Shown piece by piece: positions 50,277-61,312 of a stretch of DNA of 64,000 nt. The stretch lies in assembly GCA_963920525.1 (NCBI GenBank), contig OY986438.1, positions 187,408,388 to 187,472,387 of the forward strand. The letters run 5' to 3'. The notes under the pieces were generated by a model. It was given only the letters and a program-made list of their open reading frames with translations. It did not search any database and was not told the DNA's origin. Made by a program: the position numbers and the translations under genes. The stretch's first letter is position 1. Each line of letters starts with the position of its first letter. This stretch comes from Dichetophora obliterata (taxonomy: Eukaryota > Arthropoda > Insecta > Diptera > Sciomyzidae).

Positions 50277-52740
50277 TTAAGAGGCGACACATCTTCTGGA
50301 AAATTCTCCGAACTACTGCTAAAAAAAATAATGGAGGGTATTCTGTTTTTGAAGGTAAAGTGTAAATTTCTACTGATTTGGGGATATTTGTAAAAAACAT
50401 TGAAGAGCTCATTTTTCGCATTTATCCCGATATTGCTGACATAAAAAAGAAAACCAGGGATTGGTTTTGTGACCGATCTATTCTTACTCCTAAGAATGAT
50501 GTGGCTGCTATTACATATAAACGAAATTATGCTTAGGTCTTTTGAAGCAACCAAAATGACGTACAGATCAGTAAAGGGGTTTCTCAGTTCAATATCCTGT
50601 AGAGTTTCTAAACACGTTGAATCCTGCAGGAGTTTCAGCACACATAATTTTACTTAAAGTAGTAGCTCCTGGGAAACCGGAGCCGTACTTTTACAGGGTA
50701 ACATGTCTGACTGTCTCAACCTGTGGAGGCCAGCATAATCCTTGTGAAATCGTCTCAAATTGACTCAAACCGCCACGCGGTGTTTCCTGGGCAACGTAAA
50801 AACTGACAACCGTCAGTTTGGCGGCTAATCTGAGCAGCGGGCACCCATGGCTTAAAACAGTTTGTGTGTCGGGTTTGAAGCCCACCCATAAAAAACAATT
50901 TCAATGAAAACATAAGAATAGAAGAAAAATAATCCCTAAATCCGATAACGACTATCGTAAACGAAAAACACAATTAAGTTTGGGAAGCTACCTCTATCCA
51001 ACTGCCTGATGTCTTGGAAAGACACAAAGCTGATATCACTGCTATCCAAGAAATGCGATGGAAGGGACAGGGTTGCATTGGGCATGTACCCTGTGATATC
51101 TACTACAGAAGCACGAATTTGGATGCGGATTTGTAGTTGGCAAGTGACTACGGCCCCACGCCCTGCGAGACAAGGACGATGAGACCAAGGAAGTTTTCTA
51201 AGAGCGCCTTGAAAATGCTTACGAGCACTGCCCCCGTCACGACTTAAAAATCGTGCTTGGTGACTTCAACGCTAAGTTGGGCAATGAATATATATTTGGT
51301 CCAACAGTCGGAAAGTTAAGCCTCCTCGACAACACCTCCGATAACGGAATGAGGCTGATTAACTTCGCCGCAGCACAACACATGGTCGTAAGTAGCACTA
51401 GATTCAAGCATCTCAATATTCATAAAGCCACCTAGATGTCCACTGAATAAAAACCAGAAATCAAATTGATCACGTATTGATCGACGGAAGGCACTCTTCC
51501 AGTGTATTGGATGTACGCACGATCCGTGGTGCAAACATTGACTCGAATCCTCGAATCACTTTGTTGTAGCAGCCAAGATCCGTACCCGTCTGTGCGCAAG
51601 AATGCACGCAACCCTGCACAGAGAAAGCTAGACGTCGAAAAGCTGCATTCGAAACAGACAGCTGAAGCTTTCGCCACTCGACTCTCACTCCTGCTTCAAA
51701 GCACTCCTCCAATCGATGATATATGCGCGCAGTGGACACACAACTCCATGGGTGCAGCTGCTGGAGAGGTGATTGGCTACCACCGCCCTCGCCGAAACCA
51801 GTGGTACGACCAGCAGTGTCGCGACGCCACTGCAGAGAAAGACGCCGCCTACAAAGCCACCCTGCAGTCGGTTGTAGTGCGCGCTGCTAAGGAGCGATAC
51901 AAAGAAAAGAGGAGGGAAGAGAGACGTATTTTCAGGCTGAAAAAAAAGGGAGGCAGAAAAGCGCGAGCATGAGGAGATTGAAATAAATGGCGACAAGAAT
52001 GAGACCCGAAAATTTTTCGAAAAAATAAGACGCCTTGACGATGGTTTTAAAACCAGGGCCTCTTTCTGCAAGGATGAAAACGGGAATCTAGTGACAGATA
52101 TCCAGAGCACACTGACGTTATGGAGGGAACACTTTTCTAAGATTCTAAATGGCGACGCTGACTACAATCCCGCCAATAGAGATGATATTCCGGAAGCCCC
52201 AATTACGGATGACAGCTTCGAGGTTTCGCTGCCCGACTATGATGAAGTTCTGACAGCTATAGCCAGCGGCGGATCTGGAAAAAATCTTGGGGGGGGGTAA
52301 ATTACCAAAGTCACACATTTTCAATTTGAGAAAATGTTGTCTTTTTACAAATAAAAAAATTGTACTTTTTTGAATTGAAATTAATGAACTGTGTAAGAAG
52401 CAATTTTCCCAGACACATACACGCACATTTCCGTATTTATTTATATTTCCCTTCTTCTAGAATATCTTAGCGAAAAGTAAATAAAAACTCTAAATTTGAC
52501 TAATTTTGGAATTAAGGTTGATTTATTAAAATTTTTCACATTTATTCCATTATAAAACATTGCACAATTATATTTTCAAATATGTGCAATGAAAAAACAT
52601 AGTACTTTTCAATAAAAAAAATAAAGGAATTTGAAACTTATTGTTCTGACGTTACGACTATGATATGGTACACTTTGAAAAATAAATGAACAATACAAAA
52701 TGTATACTGATTATTAGATAGTCATTAGATAGAGACAAAA

Positions 52741-53313
52741 TTATATGACAAAATCATCGCAGCGCTTCTTTTTTGCGGCAAAGTTATCAATAACTTCGTT
52801 AATATTTATTTTAATGTCTCTATGTATATGCAATAATGCGAGTCCATTCAATCGTTCTTGTTGCATAGTTGAACGTAACCATGTTTTTAATCGTCGCAGT
52901 GTAGAAAAACTTCGCTCAGCTGTTGCTACACTGATAGGAAGCGTGGCAAAGATAGCAAACGTTTTAGAAATTAGTGGAAAAATGTCATTGTCACAAAGAG
53001 TAAAAACGGTGTTGATATCATTAACCTTAGTTTCGCTCTCCCATTTACACTGCCAAATTTGAAGTTCATGAAATAATTGAATTGGAATTAGTTCCTTATT
53101 ACCGTCACAAAATGGAATTATTATATTAGAAATGTTAACACTCAAATTGTTTAGCTTTTCATTGTTGTGTTTATCAATTATGTTTGGCAGGATTTCGTTT
53201 ACATATAGTTTTTGGAAAAATTTTTCGCTGAAACGAGCCGCCATATCAGCAATGATATCATCTAGTAATGGTATAAATATGGAAATTCGAAAGTAGTCTT
53301 CTGGTGTTGAAAC
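52741..53313 (-). pseudogene. hAT transposase, C-terminal part only
   Basis: The minus-strand frame is open from the foldback border (…VSTPEDYFRISIFIPLLDD…) through MAARF (53244) to a TAA at about 52742-52744. It covers roughly 190 residues with no stop. The C-terminal hAT dimerisation signature LPISVATAERSFSTLRRLK is followed by TWLRSTMQQERLNGLALLHI, as in ZMYM or P52rIPK-like hAT transposases. Complete proteins are 600-800 residues; the BED zinc finger and the first catalytic acids are missing. The lack of stops suggests that the hAT insertion is younger than the RTE decay, which has many. Confidence 0.88.
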
Positions 53314-54171
53314 GAAAGAATACTACCAAAAATGGTTGGAGATATTGATATAAAATTTTTATTTATTGTTTTATCCAATTATTAAAGTATACAAAAATAT
53401 TTTGTTTTGTTTTGTTTTTTTGTGATGTCATTTGTGTGTACGTGGCGTTTTTATGAAGCGATGCGAGAAGAGTAGGACCATTTTGCTTGTAGAATAACAT
53501 GATCTGTAATCATCTGAAAAAAACAAAATATAAATATATGCAAAGCAAACACTTACGTCAAGGTAGCGACTTCGCCTTTTTATAAAAATGAGCCTGAAAA
53601 AAAAGTTACAGCTCGTTATGTACTCAAATTTACAGCCATTTTTTAAACAATCAACTTTAAGGACGCGTTATTTTCTTACAAATAAAATTTTTTTAAAAAA
53701 CTCGATTTCAGTTCCTCAGCGTAAGTGTTTACTTTACAAGTATACATATTTTTTCAGGTGATTACAGATCATGTTATTTTGCAAGCAAAATGGTCCTACT
53801 CTTCTCGCATCGCTTCATAAAAACGCTACGTACACACAAATGACGTCACAAAACAAAAAAAAAACAAATTTTTTTTAAAGTACTATAATAATTGAAGCGC
53901 TCTCGCGAATAACGTTGTAAACGACAAAATTGTAATTGTTCACTTTTATTCATTTTTATTAACTTTTTTTAGTATGCGATAAAAATACCCCAAACTGCTC
54001 AACTGCTTACTCAGTTCTGTTTATATATAATATAAGAGAGTGATTCTCACAGTTATTCGCAAAAAAAAAATGTCGTGTACAACGTTATTCGCGATTATGC
54101 TTCAATTGTTGAAATCAATAAAAAAACTTTATATCAATACCTCTGACCATTTTTTTTTGTAGTATTCTTTC
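53314..54171. mobile_element. Foldback element with ~260-bp inverted arms, inside the hAT
   Basis: The left arm (about 53314-53575) is the imperfect reverse complement of the right arm (about 53700-54171, itself split by a miniature element). Shared landmarks: 'gaaagaatactac' at both outer ends, 'gatattgatataaa' with 'tttatatcaatacc', 'catttgtgtgtacgt' with 'acgtacacacaaatg', 'gaagcgatgcgagaagagta' with 'tactcttctcgcatcgcttc', and 'aaacacttacg' with 'cgtaagtgttt'. The unique centre is about 125 bp. No coding region. The target duplication was not resolved, so the family is unassigned. Confidence 0.85.
53890..54107. mobile_element. 210-bp miniature inverted-repeat element in the foldback arm
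   Basis: AATT (53890-53893 and 54104-54107) flanks an element starting 'gaagcgctctcgcgaataac' and ending as its near reverse complement ('gttattcgcgattatgcttc'). The inverted repeat extends about 33 bp, to 'gttgtaaacgaca' and 'tgtcgtgtacaac'. Comparing the two foldback arms, the uninterrupted left arm lacks it and one AATT, which defines the insertion exactly. The centre is AT-rich and non-coding. Confidence 0.8.
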
Positions 54172-55895
54172 AAAAAACGCCTTTAGAATCGCTTATGTAT
54201 ACATAAAAGTACTCTTAAGTTGTGGGTACAATTATTTACTTCAAATAAAATATTAAAAAGTAAAGTATTTAAAAGTTCTTGGGGGGGTAATTACCCCCTT
54301 TATCCCCCCCTTGTATCCGCGCCTGGCTATAGCTCGGCTTAAAAATAACAAAGCCGCGGAAGCTGAGGGCTTACCTGCTGATCTGTTTAAGATCGGAGGC
54401 GAAGCTCTATTTAAATGCACTCACGATCTTCTATGCAGAAATGGTCGGAAGAATGCATTCAAAACGATTGGAATCTCAGTATGCTCTGCCCAATCCACAA
54501 GAAAAGTGATCCCTCTATTTTTGCCAATTACCGTCAGATAAGCCTTCTTAATATCGCATATAAGGTCCTGTTGAGCGTTTTATGTGAAAGATTGAAGCCC
54601 ATTGAAAATAAACTGAATGAACCTTATCAGTGTGGCTTCAGACCTGAAAAGTCAACCATCGACCAGATTTTCATGTTACGACAAATATTGGAGAAGACCA
54701 TAGAAAACTAAGTCGACACCCACCATCTTTTTGTCGACTACAAAGCCGCCTTCGACAGCCCAATAAGTCGACCTATACTTCATCATGTCTGAATTTGGTA
54801 TTCCTGCAAAACTAATACGACTTTGCAGGATGATACTGAGCAACACCAGCAGCGCAGTTAAAATCGGGAAGGACCTCTCCCCACCATTTGTAACCAAACA
54901 AGGTTTCAGACAAGTTGATTCCTAATCGTGCGACTTTTTTAACTTAATGATGGAGAAGATCATCCGAGCTGCTGATCTGAGACGTAGAGTCACAATATTC
55001 CTCAAGAGTGTTATGCTGCTTGCGTATGCTGATGACATCGATATCATTGGCCATAATACGTGCGAAGTCAGTACAGCATTCTCCAGATTAGAAAGAGAGC
55101 CAGTTCGAATGGGTTTGTATGGGTGAATGCAGATAAGACGAAATACTTGGTGTCAACAAACAAACAGTCCAGCGCCTTGGAACCCACATTATAGTTGACA
55201 ATACCTCCTTCCAGGTTGTGAAGGACTTCGTCTATCTGGGATCCAGCATAAACTCAACCAACGGCATCAGCATTGAAATCCCTCTCTCGATGAACGAAAA
55301 TCTTGCTCTATAAATCACTCATCATGCCTGTTATACTTTATGCATCACAAACCTGGACGGTAAGCAGTCCAAGACTTTAGGAGCCTTCGAGTGAAAGATT
55401 CTTCGTAAGATATACGGACCAATCTGCGGCAATGACGAGTACCTTCAACGGTGGAATGATGAACTGTACGAGCTGTCATCGACATAGTTGCATTAAGTCG
55501 AGAAGCTTCGATGGCTAGATCATGTTCAGCGCATAAAAGACGATGCTCCAGTGAAGAAAATATTCGATTCGGTAGACCAAGTGGAGGACAACTTGACGCA
55601 GCTTGGAATTTCCAATTGGCGCCAGCAAGCGATAGACAGAAATGGCTGGCGCGAATTCGTAAATGAAACCAAGACCGATATATGGTTGTAGCGCCAACTA
55701 AGTAAGTAAGTAGGGAGCTCCTATTATGTTGTTGCGCAATCTTAATCCACCAAATCTCTGTAATGTAACAGACTGCAGGTAAAATCTAACCACAAAAATT
55801 TCATAGAACCAACAATATTGACTGACTGCACTCGGGGTGATTCAGTTGTTATTGCTCGAATACAACTCATACCGACAGATAACCCATTCCAGCCT

Positions 55896-57423
55896 AAGAG
55901 GCTACTGATCAGGGTGCATTGGCAGCTCTTCAGACTGAATTCGGCAATTGTGTTTGTTGATGTACCCATTGAGCCAAAAATGAACTTCGTCGCTGAAGAC
56001 AATTATTTGATAAACACATTTCTCACAGAGCACGAATTTTGATTATAAAATTCAGTGATTTGCAAGCACCGTTCGTTTGTTAGTCTATTCATGTTAAAAT
56101 GCCAAACCTTACTGAACATTTGTGGCTTTGCCACATGTTACGAATCGTGCGTGTGGTGTCAAAAAATGTACACTGAAAAAACAAATAGCTAAAAATCACC
56201 CTTTATTATGTTAGTATTTTTTCAAAACTAATGTTCAAAAATGTTAATATAATGTTTTTTGTTTCTTCAGTCCTATACGATGCCGGGTTTATCAGCTATT
56301 TATATTAATAAAGTTATTTTCAATAAATTATCTAAAAATTAACGAAACACTTATTTAAACAGCGAAATAAAGAGTACCTACATAAAAAACATTTTATCAA
56401 CTTTAAAAATAAGCTTGGAAAATGATTCACACAAACTATTACGGTTCACAAAAACATTAAAGCTTTTAGATTAATTGGCAAATGCAGCTGCGTTTCAAAG
56501 CTTAAACACTCCATCAACGAATGCAATTTATTTATTTTAATAAAACAGAAACAACAATTTTTGTCACCGTGGTTTTGCGCCAATTTTATTGTGAAGCTTT
56601 CGCAAAAGTTTGCATTTGGCGCAATATTGTACTGAGTGAGTGATGGTTGTATTTCTATAGAGTTTTTATGCGTTTCTGTTTTTTTTATAAAGTTCATGGC
56701 AGGTATTTTGTGACGTTTTTTTAATTATTTACATTTAGTATGGCTAAATGAATGACACGCAGCTGTTTATTTAACTGATTGATGTTTTTTGCAGCATTTT
56801 AGAAAATAGTGTTTTATAATCTCAGAAAAAAGCTTTTTCCACATGATCAACTTTGAACTTATTTAAAATTGTTCCTATAATTGGCTAGTTTGCATGACTT
56901 CCGGTTGAAGTGCACGAATGAACGAACGAACTATTTTGCTAAACAACAGCAAACAAGAAACAAAACAAAAGCTTAACACCAACAAATACACAGTGATAAT
57001 AGTCAACTGTCAACAGAAGGAAGAAACAGAACCAAAAACAACACAGATCTCACCATAACCAAAGTCAACCTTATTGTTTACTTCCGTTTCCGTCATATTC
57101 AACAGCCACTAGCGAACAATACCAACCTTAGGTTCGCACACAAACAAACCCAAGACCCACACCAGCACACGAGGAGAAAAAAGATTACACAGAAAGCAAA
57201 ATACAACAAAACAAAAACAATTTATGCGCTCGTACCACCAAACACATTGGCAGGATAGAGATTGTCTGCCATGCCATCGTCCAGGCGGAAAGGACAATAA
57301 CATAAAATGTGATTGCTATGAATTGCGACTCATCTCATCTCAAAATGACTCGTTCAATGCTAAGGACGCAGCATCAAATTGGATGCTTTGCAAGGACAAT
57401 AAAATATGAAAAGGCATGAAACA
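55896..57423. other. No gene recognised; late part resembles a 5' leader
   Basis: The open frame of helicase block 3 continues to 56042 (…NFVAEDNYLINTFL) but no longer resembles a helicase. From about 56900 the plus strand becomes rich in 'aacaacaaa' and 'caaaacaaaa', similar to insect 5' untranslated regions. A 61-codon frame at 57224-57409 (CLPCHRPGGKDNN) has no known domain. Confidence 0.4.
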
Positions 57424-57470
57424 ATGGCACCCACAAAGACAAAGAATGCTGTTAGAATTGACAGCGAAAT
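57424..57470 (+). CDS. Weak candidate first coding exon
   Basis: An ATG in good context (acaATGg) opens MAPTKTKNAVRIDSE and runs into a consensus 5' splice site 'gtgagtga' at 57471. The preceding CA-rich leader-like stretch fits. The unspliced frame ends at once (TGA 57472-57474). No downstream exon is recognised, so this is only a hint. Confidence 0.15.
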
Positions 57471-58634
57471 GTGAGTGAATCTGACGTAAAGAATGAATGA
57501 CTGGCGAAGAACACAGGTTCATAAAATCGTGTCATTGTCTCGAAGGTGAGGCAAGGTGAATATTATCATAATAGAATTGAAGAAGCTGAAAGTTCTGCCT
57601 TGTTTTGGTCTCTTTCTTTTAGAGCGATTAGATTGTGTGTGAATGCATTGGCTGAGTTCAAGTAATTAGCTGGAATGAGCTTAGCGATTCCCTGATCTAT
57701 AGCATAGAACAAAAGGATAATAAAAAGTTAAAAAAAACACAAGCTGATTGAATTTCACAAATGCAAGCAAAAACATAAAAAAATGGCTTAAAACAGGAAA
57801 AAGGTGTAAGATTATAAGGCACTTCGTTAAACAACAAAACATCACAGTTAAAGAAGGAGCTAAAAGCGCACATTAATCTGATAGATCTACAAAGATTTGC
57901 AAGAATTTTGTCCAAGGGGTTGAAGAGTTCTTAGAAATCCCTGAAATCCTTACTGATTAAGAGAGCTGTACTTCTTGTATCTTCTTTACATTAACGAATC
58001 GTTAACGTCAAAAGTTCTTTACAGCAAAAAAGTCATAAGAAATAAATTTACAAAAAAGTTGTCTCTACTTAAAACAAACAACTGAGATATGAGAAGTTAT
58101 AAATATTAACTACCAAGTGAATAAGCCAACTAAAGATTCGGTGTATTTATCAAATAATTAGATTAAATACATTATTTCAACTTCAAAAATATTTTTCAAG
58201 AATTTTTTTCGGTTAATACTTCGAATAACAATACTATTTAAAAAACAGTGAGAGCGTACAACCCGCTAGTAGAATGTTTTTGATGATGACATTGTAAAGT
58301 AAGCGGGATGTGACCAAATCTGATTTGTGTTGTTAACACTCGATACTTATTTTTCATAGTGAAACTTTTCTATGAAATATTTACATAGCAACTTTTTTTG
58401 TGAAATTATAAAACATAAGAGCAAATAACAAGATTCTGTACTACTGCTACTCTCCCAGTAGCAACCCACTATCATATAAAAGTATTTAAAAAAAAACAAC
58501 CAACAACATAAGAACAAATTTCAAAGGTTAATATGAATCTAAGCACCATAATACATTTGACTAACTGAAAATAGAATATATGAGAATATGTACTTTTGAA
58601 CTATTGTTATGTTAAATCGTTACTTATCCTCCTT
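57471..58634. other. No gene recognised
   Basis: AT-rich DNA up to the piggyBac left end. One 72-codon minus frame (57697-57915) has no domain. No inverted repeats or RNA genes supported. Confidence 0.45.
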
Positions 58635-59002
58635 TTAACTCTTTCCGTGGATTAATTATTTAAGTAATTAATTCCGTACGCATTACTTAAAGGCATTAAA
58701 TTTACAGTTTGTTATTGTTTGTTTTGTCTTGTTTGTTTTATTCGTTGCATAGAGACTACAGTTATGCATAAATGTGATTGTAGTAGGCGTTCGATATGTT
58801 TTATCAGTAATAAGCGAGCTGTCAAGAAATAGATACGGAGTAATTAAAAACAACAAATTTCAGCAGCAAAGCAAATATATTCCGAGTGATCAAGCGATAG
58901 TGAAAAAAAATTGTGAGTAATGATACAGGTGTAAATAAACGTTTTGTGAAAGAATAATTATGGAATCAAAGACCGGCTACTCTTGGCGACCTTTTTTCGG
59001 GT

Positions 59003-59018
59003 GTCGAATATATTCGAC
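59003..59018. promoter_or_regulatory. Subterminal palindrome, left side of piggyBac
   Basis: 'gtcgaatatattcgac' is a perfect 16-bp palindrome upstream of the transposase start. Its 14-bp core recurs on the right side of the element (61162-61175, and with one change at 61109-61124). A role as a transposase or repressor binding site is inference. Confidence 0.55.
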
Positions 59019-59115
59019 ATTTACCTTGAAAGGTCGTTTTTTTTTAGTGCTCTACAGTGTAAAATTAAGTTTTTGTTCGGAAATTATATCAATTTTCCCT
59101 TTGTTTGCATAGATA

Positions 59116-60951
59116 ATGCCTGGATTGTTGGATGATGACATATTGGCCATTCTAGAAGCTGATTCAGATGTGTACGAGGTTATTGAAGATGAAGATGAGG
59201 TTTTATTCGAAGTGCCGAAAGTACAATCCATGGATATTGTGCCTAGCGACCACGAAGCTGTCTTTACGGAAAATATTGACGATGTCAAATATCATATCGA
59301 GCATATCAACACCTCCACTAATCATCAAGCCGGTAGAATAGCATCAGATACTTCACTCACTTGGACACATAAAAAAAACATAAGTTGGCGAACAGTTTGA
59401 CAATTCACAACTCGAGAAGGCATAGCCTATAAACCAGCATCAGCAACAGCAGAATTATTTGAAGTTGGGACACCGTTCTCATATTTCAATAAATATTTAA
59501 CGGATGAGTTCTTCAGGAAAACGGCACACTACACAAATATGTATGCGCATGGAAAGCAGTCATTCAAATTATGTACGGTGGACGATGGAGTGGAGATGTT
59601 CCACGATTCAGCAATAAACATAACCTTCTTCACTGAGAATATGGAGCCGAAACGATTCTTTGCCTTTCGAAATAATTTGCATCTGGTTGACATAAATGTG
59701 CGGGAACCTGGATGCAAAGATCGTCTCTATAAAGTGGCACCAATAATGGAACTGGTCCGAAGTCGTCTAATACAGTTACCATTGGAAGAAAATCTTAGCA
59801 TTGATGAGCAAATCATCCCGTTTAAAGGTAAGTTCACTGCTAAGCAGTACATAAAAGGGAAACCGTGTCCAAGGGGAAAAGTGTTATTCATGTGCGGTAA
59901 AAGCGGAATGCCGTATGACTTTATTGTCTGCCAAGGCTCAACAACACCCTTGAACCAAGAATGGGTAAAAACACTTGGATTTGGTTCAGCTATTGTGCTT
60001 CATCTAACGCAACGCATACCGAATAATGAAATTGGTCATAATCTATTTTTCGACAATTACTTCCCATCCTATACATTGTTTGAAATTTTAAAGAAAAACA
60101 ATATCAATGCTGCTGGAACAATACGCATAAACAGATTTTCCAATCCTCGCTTGTCAAGTGAAAACGAACTCAAACAAAGAGGAATAGGATCATCCGCTGA
60201 ATGTAAAAGTGCCGATAGCAATGTAATTATCACTCACTGGTACGACAATAAAGTTGTGAATCTTGGCTCCAATTTTATTGGAATCGGCATAGAAGATAGA
60301 ACTAAGCGTTGGGACAGCAAAAAATATGAGTTTGTAGTCATTGATATGCCTCAAGTTGTTTGAATGTATAACGAAAGCATGGGCGGTGTGGATTTGTTGG
60401 ATGAAATGCTCAAACGCTCAGTCAAGTGGACACTGTGAGTTATAATGCATTTTGTTGATTTGGCATTAGCTACGGCATGGATGGAGTATCGTCGGGACTG
60501 TATCGCAATGAAAATGCCGAAAAATATAATCCTAGATTCCATGAACTTTCGGATTCAGGTTGCTAGAGCTCTGCTCGCCTCTCAACCAGAAGATGTGCCA
60601 CAGTCGTATACGCGACGACAACGAGGAAGACCATCAAAAGAAAATTTCAGAGGGGACCAATCAGCACCATCACCATTTACATCCGCGAACGCGAACCTCA
60701 GCGATAGCTCAGATAGCGCCGACTCGATGTCGCCACCACCCCGAAAAAGAAAGAGAACTTTTCAAAAAATACCACCACAAGAGGTTCGCCACGACCAGAA
60801 GTTGCACATGTCAATCTTTTTGCCAGCTAAGAGCGCCGGTCGGTGCAAGGCGGAGGGTTGGGATAAAAGTTCCTTTATTATTTGCAAGAAGTGCAACGTT
60901 TTTCTCTGCGTAAAGCGTAATTTGAATTCTTTTGAAAACTTTCATAAGTAA
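59116..60951 (+). pseudogene. piggyBac transposase, one frame with three TGA stops
   Basis: A single frame of 612 codons from ATG 59116 to TAA 60949-60951, with no frameshift, is interrupted only by TGA at 59398, 60361 and 60436 (codons 95, 416, 441). The acidic N terminus (LLDDDILAILEADSD) fits the family. The DDE_Tnp_1_7 core keeps all three catalytic aspartates: D230 (SIDEQIIPFKG), D313 (NLFFDNYFPSY) and D426 (ESMGGVDLLDEML). FVDLALATAWMEYRRDC and a basic RKRKR segment follow. The C-terminal cysteine-rich zinc-binding domain (CKAEGW…CKKCNVFLC…H) that binds the ends is present. Length is about that of known piggyBac transposases (~600). It is inactive as read unless the TGAs are bypassed. 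Confidence 0.9.
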
Positions 60952-61108
60952 TTAGTTTAAAAAATTAATTTTGTTCTTGGTTTATTTTTTGTATTTTTTT
61001 TCTAAACAAAAAGTAATAAATAAAGGAAAAAAACTGATTCTTTTTTCATTATTCTTCATAAGAGTAGGTGATGTTCATAACAACAGTAGATGTCTTAGGA
61101 GATCAATG

Positions 61109-61175
61109 TCGAATATATTCGGCATCCCCTAAAACCCATTAGGTGCCTTTGGAGGTCTATTTCGAATATATTCGA
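61109..61175. promoter_or_regulatory. Two subterminal palindromes, right side of piggyBac
   Basis: 'gtcgaatatattcggc' (61109-61124) and 'tcgaatatattcga' (61162-61175) are each followed by 'catcccctaaaa', giving a direct repeat of about 53 bp. They mirror the left-side copy and lie 137-204 bp from the right end. Confidence 0.6.
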
Positions 61176-61312
61176 CATCCCCTAAAAACCGGGAGGTGCA
61201 CCCCAGATGAAAATAAAATTTTTTTCTGACTTCAGCACCATCATATTACCCTAAGTACAAATTTTCAGATTTTTAGCGCGACATAAAATATTTTTGCCAC
61301 TGAGAGGGTTAA

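Larger units (their letters stand above)
52256..54333 (-). mobile_element. hAT element inserted in the RTE reverse transcriptase
   Basis: The palindromic 8-bp GCTATAGC occurs at 52256-52263 and 54326-54333 as target duplication. Ends are 'cagcggcggatctgg' (from 52264) and, read inward on the other strand, 'caggcgcggatacaagg' (ending 54325), typical of hAT ends of the CAG..GCGGAT class. The body is 2062 bp, with the coding region on the minus strand. A foldback element (53314-54171) fills most of the region upstream of the coding remnant, and only ~150 bp lie between it and the hAT right end, so the N-terminal two-thirds of the transposase gene is deleted. Both ends have G- or C-runs just inside. 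Confidence 0.92.
50990..55691 (+). pseudogene. RTE endonuclease-reverse transcriptase, decayed and split by hAT
   Basis: The endonuclease starts near DVLERHKADITAIQEMRWKG (about 51008-51067). An internal deletion follows near 51130, then IVLGDFNAKLGN and FGPTVGKLSLLD (about 51250-51330), and a linker QRKLDVEKL. The RT domain begins after NETRKFFEKIRRLDDGF. It is interrupted at DYDEVLTAIA by the hAT (52264-54325) and resumes with RLKNNKAAEAEGLPADLFK. Later blocks are YQCGFRPEKSTIDQIF, LFVDYKAAFD and the catalytic box LLAYADDIDIIG (about 55018). The C-terminal part WLDHVQRIKDDAPVKKIF, then LGISNWRQQAIDRNGW, ends at TAG 55689-55691. Many stops and frameshifts are present, so it is inactive, although the YADD residues survive. 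Genes of this type are often mis-annotated as craniofacial development protein 2-like. Confidence 0.88.
50664..55722 (+). mobile_element. RTE-clade LINE, near full length, inserted in Helitron helicase
   Basis: AGCTCCT at 50664-50670 and again at 55716-55722 is the target duplication. The left copy follows helicase block 2 (…LLKVVAP) and the right copy begins block 3 (APIMLL…). The element runs from 'gggaaaccggagcc' (50671) to a short tail 'taagtaagtaagtaggg' (ending 55715), the microsatellite-like 3' end usual for RTE elements, which lack long poly(A). Without the hAT insert and its duplicated 8 bp it is about 2975 bp, close to a full RTE of ~3.2 kb. It carries a 5' leader, endonuclease, reverse transcriptase and C-terminal region. 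Compositionally it is clearly more GC-rich than its surroundings. Confidence 0.9.
49270..55895 (+). pseudogene. Helitron Pif1-like helicase remnant, split by two insertions
   Basis: Helitrons are rolling-circle transposons whose protein ends in a Pif1/RecD-like helicase. Three separated blocks read as that domain in order. Block 1 (about 49270-49713): GGRTAYASFKQPLNL, then LMGGATVLL, DFRQ and VVPRQ, then NMRIHL against the mariner insert. Block 2 (50277-50670): LRGDTSSGKFSELLLK, then KNIEELIFRIYPDI, SILTPKNDV, and YPVEFLNTLNPAGVSAH. Block 3 (55716-55895): APIMLLRNLNPPNLCN, then RGDSVVIARIQLIPTDNPF. Motifs correspond to helicase motifs II-III through V. The Walker A part and the Rep endonuclease are not seen. 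Internal stops and frameshifts occur in every block, so the gene was decaying. Block 1 to 2 is separated by the rosa mariner and block 2 to 3 by the RTE. Confidence 0.8.
58635..61312 (+). mobile_element. piggyBac-type element, near complete
   Basis: The left end 'ttaactctttccgtgg' (58635) and right end, read inward, 'ttaaccctctcagtgg' (ending 61312) match at 13 of 16 positions. Both carry TTAA, the piggyBac target, and the right end has the canonical CCC start. The 2.68-kb body holds one transposase gene (59116-60951), followed by 'aataaataaa' near 61014 as a likely polyadenylation signal. Copies of a 14-bp palindrome flank the gene on both sides. The left end is less certain because it has CTC in place of CCC. 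Confidence 0.75.

Noticed and set aside
51685..52110. 141-codon minus-strand frame
   Set aside because: Antisense shadow of the RTE linker region, whose plus strand has family-matching residues.
59398..59400. TGA codons read as selenocysteine in the piggyBac frame
   Set aside because: No reason for selenocysteine in this family and no SECIS-like structure seen. Mutation of CGA is simpler.
60560..60913. 117-codon frame rich in His and Arg
   Set aside because: Shadow of the piggyBac C-terminal region in another frame.
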